Shown: positions 56,716-64,000 of the stretch, one piece after another
Position numbering within the stretch: position 1 is the stretch's first letter
How the letters are laid out: every line of letters begins with the position of its first letter
Assembly: GCF_907165205.1 (NCBI RefSeq)
Contig: NC_058191.1
Location: 9,798,501-9,862,500, forward strand
From: Coccinella septempunctata
Taxonomy: Eukaryota > Arthropoda > Insecta > Coleoptera > Coccinellidae
Length of the DNA stretch: 64,000 nucleotides
Direction: 5' to 3'
The notes under the pieces: model-generated
Told to the model about the DNA's origin: nothing
Database searches by the model: none
Seen by the model: only the letters and a program-made list of their open reading frames with translations
Made by a program: the position numbers and the translations under genes

Positions 56716-58021
56716 TGTAACACCAGAATTGAAACTTCTCAAGTCTTTATCAATAATAATGATTATGATTTATTGTCTGCTCATGATTTTCTCTTTTATT
56801 AGAATCAATTTACTCATTTTTTAAGACCACTCTTATGAGCACCTCTATGTACATGTAACTACTTACTGTTGTCGAGTTTCAGATGAATGAATCCTCATAT
56901 TCTCTAAGGTGGAGCCTGGATTTAGTAGTTTTCCTCAGAACACGAAGTGAACACCTCAATTATGGTTCAACGATCAATGATATTGCTCGATGCACTCTCG
57001 ACCCTGGAAAATCTGCTCGTGTATTCGTGTACACTCATTTGGTATGATCTACTCTTCATAACTTGCACTCTCATTGATTCTTTTCCATGTTCATTGATCG
57101 AACTCAACATTCATGTAAGTTGTCTCAGCCTTTAGCACATCTCAAAATCAACGATTAGTGATTTGTTCGTCAGTACTCTCTTGTTCTTCTCATAATTTAT
57201 CAATTGTTTCTTCTGATTTTCTGATGAACTTTCTAATCGTGCATACTTGTAAGCAGTTCGTCTCTGTAAATGTTGAATTCATTGATACATTTTTGCACTC
57301 TTCAAGACCAACGCAATGTATATTGAGTATACTATGTTCTTCTCAGATAAATTATGATTGTTCCTTTCATTTAATTAATTATTGCTGAGATTCTCATCTG
57401 ATTAGAATATTATTGCCCTTTCCATATTATTTTATTATTCTAGTGCTTCTCAGATTCATTAATTTTGTGCTTCTCATTTAACTTGGGCGATTCATGTTCT
57501 GCTCATATTTACATTATACTTATTGATCAACTCATATTTAATGTATCGATTTCTCGTGGAAGATCAGACTCAGACATTGTAGTTTCACCTCTGGCCTATT
57601 TCACTGTTACCCTCACGTCTTCTCCTTAAAATTCATTATTCTAATCTTCTGGTTTCCTGATGGAATAAAGAGGCTCTCGCAATCAATTTTCATTTGATTG
57701 CTCTCTCACTGTGTAACCGTTGTGGTAATAATGAATTTATTGAACTCCTCAACGTCTAAGTCTGACATCAAGTGACTTCTCATTTGAACTGCTCTGGACT
57801 ATCTCTTGTTTTTAGTTGAATAATGTCTCTCCTCTCTGAGTCTATAGATGTTGTTAATATCAGTTTGCTTTTAATGTATTAGCTTCATGCAGGTGACATA
57901 TTCATTTTATGATTGTGAACGATATACAATAAATGTTTTTATACCATCACCAACTCAAATATCTTGTCATACAGTCCACTACTCTTTAATTAACAAATGA
58001 TACCACCCTCGATTTTGAACA
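56716..58021 (+). repeat. LTR-like repeat, copy 2
   Basis: Matches 25451-26573 in order and orientation: TGTAACACCAGAATTGAA, GTCGAGTTTCAGATGAATGA, AGCTTCATGCAGGTG, GTGAACGATATACAATAAAT, ACAGTCCACTACTCTTT and a final GATTTTGAACAG. It is about 180 bp longer through internal insertions. A polypurine tract GAAAAGGGGTAGG directly precedes the TG, as expected upstream of a 3' LTR. No pol sequence is found to its left. Confidence 0.5.
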
Positions 58022-58362
58022 GTGTTTATACCTTAAACATACTGCGAGTTTTATTTCAGTTTCGATAGGCTGTTGCGCGTTACAACCTATACATTGTATT
58101 TTAGTTTTAATTATTTCATGTAGTTCTTCAAACTGTTTTTCAGTTTAGTAGTAGTAGTTTAGTATTGAATTCCCATCAGTGTTTCTTTTCCGTAAATAAT
58201 CAATTTTTCATATTGATTTTTTATGCCTTTTGGACAAACTATATAAAAACAAAATACTTTCTATTTCCGAATCTGACTCCAACTCCAAAGTAGGTTTAAC
58301 TGAACGGCTGGGTCCATATTAATTGTACGAAACTAATAAAAAGACACAAAAACAACTATCTA

Positions 58363-59277
58363 CGTACTAGGCCTTAGACGCAATATCGACAAAACCAAAA
58401 ACCTAGTTAGTCCGCCAGAAAGCCTTCAAACAGATATCAGCCAGGAGAATGAAACTCTAGAACAGGTCGAGCAGTTCAAATACTTGGGAAGCTTTATAAA
58501 TACTAGGGCTAACCTGGACACGGAAATACACAACCGTTCCAATTCGACATCACGGGCATTCTGGAAACTAAAGGACAGAGTGTTTCAAAATCACGACCTC
58601 AATCTGAAGACCAAGACAGCTGTTTATAAAGCAGTGGTCCTCTCAACGCTTCTTTACGGAAGCAAAAGCTGGACGCTCTACAAGCGACATATTAAACAGC
58701 TCGAACAAACGCAACGACGTCATCTAAGAGAAATAATGCACATCAGATGCTTCCACAAAGTTTCGAATGCAGAAGTCTTGCAACGCGCTAATTGTATACA
58801 ATTGAGACTCAAGTGACGAGGGCCCAACTCAGATGGAGCGGCCATATTCTGAGGATACAAAACAAAAGACTCCCCAAAATAGCTCTCTGTATGGTGAATT
58901 CACAGAGGGAGCCCGGAAACTAGGAGGTCAGTATAAGCGGTTTAAGGATACACTACATCAATCCCCAAAATCAGTTAATGCCAATCATAACTGGGAACAA
59001 CTAGCGTTTGACAGGTCACAGTGGAGGTCTTTGGTACACAGTTATAATGGAGACTCGAGAAGGATACAGCGACGGCCAGATCTGGTTGGTGACTATCCAT
59101 GCCCGGAGTGTGAAAGGATCTGCAGGTCACGGTTGGATCTCTTCAGTCACAGGAGGGCACACAGTCGCAATGAGCCCTAAGAAATTATAAGTCTGTTTGA
59201 ACCGTTTTTTTTTGTGTGTCTCTTTATAGATTTATTCCCGGTAACGGGATAAAGCAATGATGATGATGATGATGATC
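58363..59277 (+). pseudogene. non-LTR retrotransposon 3' part with C-terminal zinc finger
   Basis: This is the same family as 2687-4496. After NIDKTKNLVSPPESLQTDIS it reads VEQFKYLGSFINTRANLDTE, VLSTLLYGSKSWTLYKRHIK, QLEQTQRRHLREIMHIRCFH and LRWSGHILRIQNKRLPKIAL. The last coding block is a C2H2-like finger CPECERICRSRLDLFSHRRA followed by H and SRNEP, then stop at about 59178. Frames change twice, near 58815 and 58920. The element ends in (ATG)n at 59253-59277 after a short 3' UTR with the inverted motif CCCGGTAACGGG. It is 5' truncated just upstream of 58363. Confidence 0.88.
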
Positions 59278-60880
59278 GCTCCCCTATGCTTCGCTAGGCT
59301 ACGCTACTCTCAATATGCTGGCATCGTTCAGGTAAAGCACAAGAATAGTTTACCTCTGTAGTTACTCCGCTGTGCTGCGCAAGGTTATGCTACCCTAAAT
59401 GTGCGGCTAGCCTAACTTTGCTATTCTGGTACCGAAAGGATTTGAAAATGCCAAATTTTATACTTACGTTCTATATGATATTATTTATGGATAATAAGAG
59501 AAAATATAGAACAGAAAGCTTAATTGAGAGGTGAAATCTAATTATCCAACAAAACCTGAAAACTCAACTTGTATATTTAACGGAAAAGAAAACCGAATTT
59601 CAAATAAGACGGATTAGAGTTTCATGGTTCCTACAAACGGAAACAGATATTCAAATTTAACAATCCAACACATTAGAGTGTTCACAATTAGCTTCAGCTT
59701 TTTTCATAGCGACACAAGTGATGTGGTAAAAAGTTTTCGTTAGTGAAAATTATGCACTGAAGTCCTCTGTGCGAGATTAATTTGATTGGAGAAATTCTTG
59801 GATCGGATCCCTACCCTGTTTCCAATTGTTTTGATCCCCCCATGTCACGTTCTTCTCATAAAGTTCAGTATCTTGAGCTAGAGATAATAATCGTTCTGCG
59901 TTCGTTCACAGTTGATATGATAAATATCTGCGTGTACAGTTCAAACTAAGGGAATCATAGTGAATGTATCGATATAATTCATCGAAATAAGGAATCTCAT
60001 TATAGAATGTCTCTTATCGCTGTTACTTCCCAATGAATGATGATATTTATTACAGTATAATTTCACTAGACATTCAATATCGACCTGAAACCACCATTTT
60101 ATAATAAAATTAATATTTAGGGCTGACAATCCAATTCCTCAAAAAAATATATCTCAGCTCAAGGACTATGTATTATTCCATTTACGTGAAATCTATTACC
60201 TATATAGATCCTCGCTAATTTTATCACTTTAAAAATGAGAAAACTTTTGTAGTTGAACGAACCTTTTGATTGGGATTTGTTACAAAGTTACAAATTCATT
60301 GAACAATTGTCGATTGGTCAAATAGATATAAAAAAAATTTTGAATCGTCATGAAAAATATTAGAATTACCTATACCAAGAAGAAGTCCGAAAATAATTTA
60401 GAAGTGGAGTTAATGTCTGTGAATTATAATCAATAAAGAAGTTAACGGCATGCAGACAATTATTGAATTCTGAAAAAGTACACCTCGATTTTCTACTTTT
60501 TTTTTACCCTAAATTGCACAATACTACAATTATGATTCTCTCAAAAGTGACCTGATGCATCTAATCCGATGAACTTGGTACTGAACCATCATTGTCCAAT
60601 CATATGTTTATGTTTCGTTTCGTTTTTATGATGCCGGTGTCTCCTTCCACAGTCCCGTAATTGAAATTCAATGAAATTTTGTCGAACTTCTAGGTGTTGC
60701 ATCTCAGCCATCTTGCATATTTTATATGGTCAATTTTTAGTTAAACGATTAATTTTGATGAGTTATACCTTCTGTCAAAAAAAATGGCCTACCTTTTAAA
60801 ACATCCTGTATATAACAAAAACTCGAAAAATTTGACCGGAGGTCATTTTTCAATCAAATGAAGCGTTGTCCTTTGCATAT
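59278..60880. other. non-coding with two small repeat traces
   Basis: Near 59280-59400 a GC-richer unit (CTCC.CT.TGCT.CGC.AGG, then TACGCTAC/TATGCTAC) occurs twice about 97 bp apart. 60700-60830 resembles 40560-40670 (GCCATC.TG.ATATTT, TTTTGATGA.TT, ACCTTT.AAAACA.CCT), suggesting two decayed ends of one element. No gene. Confidence 0.4.
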
Positions 60881-61734
60881 ACAGGGTGTTCTACAAGCTC
60901 TATGACAAACTTTGACAGAAAGTAGCTGTGCATCTTTTGAACATTTTTTTCCTATGAACATAGGTCCGATTCGTTTTCGTTTAGGAGTTACAAGCATTTG
61001 AAAGAATTCATCAATAATATGTTTTTAACAAGTAGGCCGACAGAAAATAGGACACCAACCTGCTCACATAGTATTTTGTGCATCATTCCGAAGACTTCGA
61101 GGAACAGGCAATCCTGCTCCAAAGGAAGCCATTCGGCCAACTGAAGTGAGTGCAGAAAATGAGGAAAATGTAATTTTTTGGAGCACAACCTTTTTTACTT
61201 TATTGATGACTTAGAGCTCAACATTGTTGAAAATATGTGGTATCAGCCATATAGAGGGAGACAAATAGTCAGTCGGCTGAATGAACATTGCCCGAATAAA
61301 TGGATAGGTCAAGGAGGACCAATACAATGGCCACCTCGTTCGCCTGATCTAAATCCCTCACATTTTTTATGGGGAGATATGAAGCAGCTTGTTCATCATG
61401 TTGAAATCCAATCTCATCAACAATTACTTGATATAATTCAAGATGCATCAAACCAAATATGAAAAGACCCAAATCTGATCCGCCGAATAAAGACATCTTT
61501 GGCTCATCGATGTAAAACTTGCATTCAAGCCGAAAGTGGACATTTTGAATAATTTTTAAAGTCTCAAAATTCCCATTTATTATCATGATTTGGAAATAAA
61601 AGTATAATTTTTCAAATGTTTATATCTTCTAAACAAAAACGAATCGGATATATGTTCATAAGAAAAAAAATGTTCAGAATAAACACAGCCATCGTCTGTC
61701 AAAGTTTGTCATAGAGCTTGTAGAACACCCTGTA
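60880..61734 (+). mobile_element. DD41D-type mariner relative, deletion derivative
   Basis: The body is 60882-61732 (851 bp). The first 37 bp of each end are identical inverted repeats (CAGGGTGTTCTACAAGCTCT and on), and imperfect matching continues to about 125 bp. TA flanks both ends. Only the 3' part of a transposase remains on the plus strand. The deletion removed the HTH and the first two catalytic residues. Confidence 0.92.
61178..61552 (+). pseudogene. transposase C-terminal remnant (DD41D group)
   Basis: Reads PNKWIGQGGPIQWPPRSPDL, then NPSHFLWGDMKQLVHHVEIQ. A TGA follows NQI, and then RRIKTSLAHRCKTCIQAESG and HFE to the natural stop at 61550-61552. The GGP-WPPRSPDL-P-FLWG block is the third catalytic region of this group, but the Asp position reads Ser-His here, so that residue is lost. 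The group label rests on family knowledge of this C-terminal pattern, since the second Asp is deleted. Confidence 0.8.
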
Positions 61735-61897
61735 TAACAAAGATTTACTATTCAATAAATCTATGTTTTACACTCGATGCATAAATATGACGATAAAGAA
61801 GGTTAATTGAACACTGAAATTCCCTTGCAAAAACAATGTCTGCCAACTCAAAGTGTGTGATGCTAGTTGGAACGATCGATTTTGAGTAAAAATCATA

Positions 61898-63343
61898 TAC
61901 AGGGTGATTCAGAACTCGAGGCGAAAAATTGAGGAACGTATACAGGCTGCTATTCTTGATAAAAAAAGTAAAATAAAATTTTTGGATATTGCCTTGTTTC
62001 CGAGATATGAGTGTTCAAAATTTCTGCATGTCATCAGTTTTAAACTTTAATAGCTAGCTGATGAAAATACTGAAAAAATTAAATCAAATGTTAAAAAATG
62101 CCACCATTAGCATCGATACATGATTGGCAAAGCAACATAAGGGAATTGTACATTAATTGCTTGTTTTGCCTATTCTTAGTGGATTCGACTGCATCAATAA
62201 TTCGTTCCGTTAATTGTTCTTTATCATTAATTTCCACTGCGTAAACTTGTTGTTTCAAATGTCCCCATACGAAATAATCCAAAGGATTCAAATCAGGTGA
62301 TCTCGCTGGCCATAGCACCTGATCACGCCGACCAAATCATCTACCATTGAAATTTTGGATTAACCAGGCGAAAACATTTCGTCCAATATACGATTGTAAA
62401 CCAAATCCACAGGAAAATCTTCTAGCAAATTATCGAGATTGTTTTCCAAAAACTGCAAATACACATCAGCATTCAAATAATCAGGCAGGACATTAATTGG
62501 TAGAAATTTTCCTTTCCCCATACATTAATGGAGAATCTTTGTTGAAAGCCGCTTCTTTTAAAAACGTGAGGATTTTCTAGAGACCATTCATTATGGGAGT
62601 TATTTATGCCATCTCGAGTAAAAGTAGCTTCGTCCGACCAAAGCGTCTCCCTTAAGAAATTTTCATTTTGTTCATGCTACTGAAGAAGCCATTGACAAAA
62701 GGCGAGTCTGTGAATGTGATCTCCTAGGTGCAAATTATGAACCTTATGTTCATGAAATGGATGTAAAACTTCGGTTTTCAAGGTTCTCCAAGCAAAACTT
62801 TGGGACGCATTAAGACGGGCAGCAATGCGTCTAGTACTAATTTCCAGATTATCGAGCACACAATCTATCATTTCTTCTTCCCTTATAGCATAATAATTAT
62901 TATTCCGGGTAGCACCACCAGCACCAGTACGAGAAATGCCAATTCCAAACTGTCGCAGCCTTTGATAAGCGTCAGAAAACACCCGGCGAGATGGTTGTCG
63001 TCTATTAGGAAATATCATGTTTTCAATGCGTTGCCATCACAAAAACCGTACAAAAAAATGATATCTGCATTTTCTTTGTTAGAAAACTACATGAGTGACA
63101 AGACTAAACCAGCAAAGCAACTTCTGAATTGGCAAACAATAAGTGTTCTGTCATCAGGTGACATTCTTCTCATTTATTTTCAGGCTTACTGTAATTTATG
63201 AAATTTAATTGGTTGCATACAGAAACATTAATGTCCAAAAACTCGGAAACGAAGCCTCATCGGCCAAAAATTTCTTTTACGTTTAATCAAGAATATCAGT
63301 CTCTATATGTCCCTCAATTTTTCGAGATTTGAATCACCCTGTA
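61898..63343 (-). mobile_element. second DD41D-type mariner relative, near full length
   Basis: The body is 61900-63341 (1442 bp). The ends begin CAGGGTGATTCA and pair imperfectly for over 100 bp (AAAAATTGAGG, TATTCTTGAT, GTTTCCGAG). TA flanks both sides. The transposase lies on the minus strand and is disrupted. The terminal sequence is related to that of 60882-61732 but clearly a different family. Confidence 0.9.
62091..63018 (-). pseudogene. transposase of the 61.9 kb element, frameshifted
   Basis: From 63018 downward: MIFPNRRQPSRRVFSDAYQR, then EISTRRIAARLNASQSFAWR (HTH), HRLAFCQWLLQ-stop, LRETLWSDEATFTRDGINNS with the first Asp, NEWSLENPHVFKRSGFQQRF, SINVWG, a frameshift, LPDYLNADVYLQFLENNL, then decay over the second catalytic block. 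62091-62318 gives LWPARSPDLNPLDYFVWGHL with the third Asp (NPLD). It ends CIDANGGIF. At least one stop, one shift and a deletion around the second Asp disable it. Confidence 0.85.
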
Positions 63344-64000
63344 TATGCTTAATATAACAAAATTTGGAAAGTGAAATGCCCACGGAAAGAATTGAGGTTT
63401 CACGCAACCTGAAAAATTTTAAGTGGGTAAGCTCTGAAATTTGTGTAGTTGCGGCGTTTATCTCAGATGCTAATGCAGTTCAATTCATTAGGAATCCAAG
63501 CCGTCAAATATCGCCCGAAAGAAATGAGAGCAGTGCTCGCGGAAATCCCGTGGAGAGCCGCATTTATCAAGTTGCAAATTTACAAAAGAACTTCTTCAAC
63601 ATTAATTTCAAGAAGGTAACTACTTTACGAAATTAATCCCCAGTGGCGAGCGGAAACTTACAGGTACAAACTTCCCTAATTTCATTACTTTTCCTCGACA
63701 TGATTTAATTTAATCAAAAATTACTGCTCGATTTTTCACAACAACAGCCGCGGCATACGTTGAAGTTTGGGTTTTGAGGAGGGGAAGAAAATATGGCCCT
63801 GATACCCATATTAAATATTTACGTTCCAGATGAAACCTATCACCGGAAATTAAGTTCATCGAACAAAAATCAGTGCTGAAATTATTGTTATGAATTTTCA
63901 ATGAATATTGTCTATGGATCGCTACCAGTAATAATTGAAATTTTTTAGCCCAGGCAAATTATCAGGCTTTCAGTTCCTGAAAATTGCGAACAATCTAAAA
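63344..64000. other. non-coding, nothing recognised
   Basis: Frames at 63364-63636 (plus) and 63710-63901 (minus) have no motif. The minus-strand stretch 63732-63880 is framed by a fair acceptor and a weak GTAATT donor, but its coding frame is not convincing. Confidence 0.3.

Noticed and set aside
63710..63901. Minus-strand exon near the window end
   Set aside because: The acceptor is fair but the donor is weak and no frame gives convincing protein sequence.

Overview
The window reads as AT-rich intergenic or intronic DNA of an insect. The evidence is the mix of transposons (Tc1-like, mariner, DD41D-type mariner relatives, RTE, Jockey-like, a Penelope-like element, hAT, many MITEs), the GT-AG introns, the short coding exons and the tRNA-derived repeats. 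A beetle is a reasonable guess, but nothing here proves the order. No bacterial operons, CRISPR arrays or viral gene sets are present. Most of the identifiable content is mobile elements of different ages, often nested.

Layout: 1-5 kb holds a tRNA-like SINE head, a decayed minus-strand non-LTR retrotransposon and an LTR-like scrap. 5.1-6.6 kb is Tc1-like copy 1. 7.6-11.2 kb holds two copies of a dispersed repeat. One is interrupted by a TIR element that itself contains an RTE fragment, and a deleted mariner lies between the copies. 12.9-13.9 kb is a Penelope-like element with inverted terminal arms and hammerhead-like motifs. 15.5-16.8 kb holds two MITEs that share one TA. 22.3-23.9 kb is Tc1-like copy 2. 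25.4-26.6 kb is an LTR-like repeat with a second copy at 56.7-58.0 kb. 26.6-31.9 kb is an old minus-strand LINE split by a younger plus-strand LINE with a 13-bp target duplication. 31.9-33.3 kb is a third Tc1-like element. 34.8-39.1 kb is an apparently full-length minus-strand Jockey-type LINE with both ORFs nearly intact and an 11-bp target duplication. 39.4-41.9 kb holds a deleted mariner and a large fold-back element. 43.5-46.4 kb holds two opposed copies of an unusual TIR element carrying a helix-turn-helix with an intron. 46.8-49.1 kb holds an RNase H LINE remnant, a probable host exon and an LTR with an internal tandem duplication. 52.7-54.7 kb holds a minisatellite, a Harbinger-type MITE and another inverted-repeat element. 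58.4-63.3 kb holds a LINE 3' end and two DD41D-type mariner relatives.

Host coding sequence is sparse. Two minus-strand internal exons (47728-47879 and 55017-55205) have proper splice signals and may belong to one gene whose introns hold most of the 47-55 kb DNA. A possible signal-peptide first exon (42788-42885, minus) and a possible terminal exon (20370-20506, plus) are weaker. I could not name any of these genes.

The observations most worth following are: the near-intact LINE at 34.8-39.1 kb with two compensating single-base shifts; the stop-start overlap in the 27-30.6 kb LINE; the identical one-base insertion at the second catalytic residue in both Tc1-like copies; the paired intron-bearing HTH elements at 43.5-46.4 kb; and the empty-site comparison that dates the 8.05-9.2 kb insertion.
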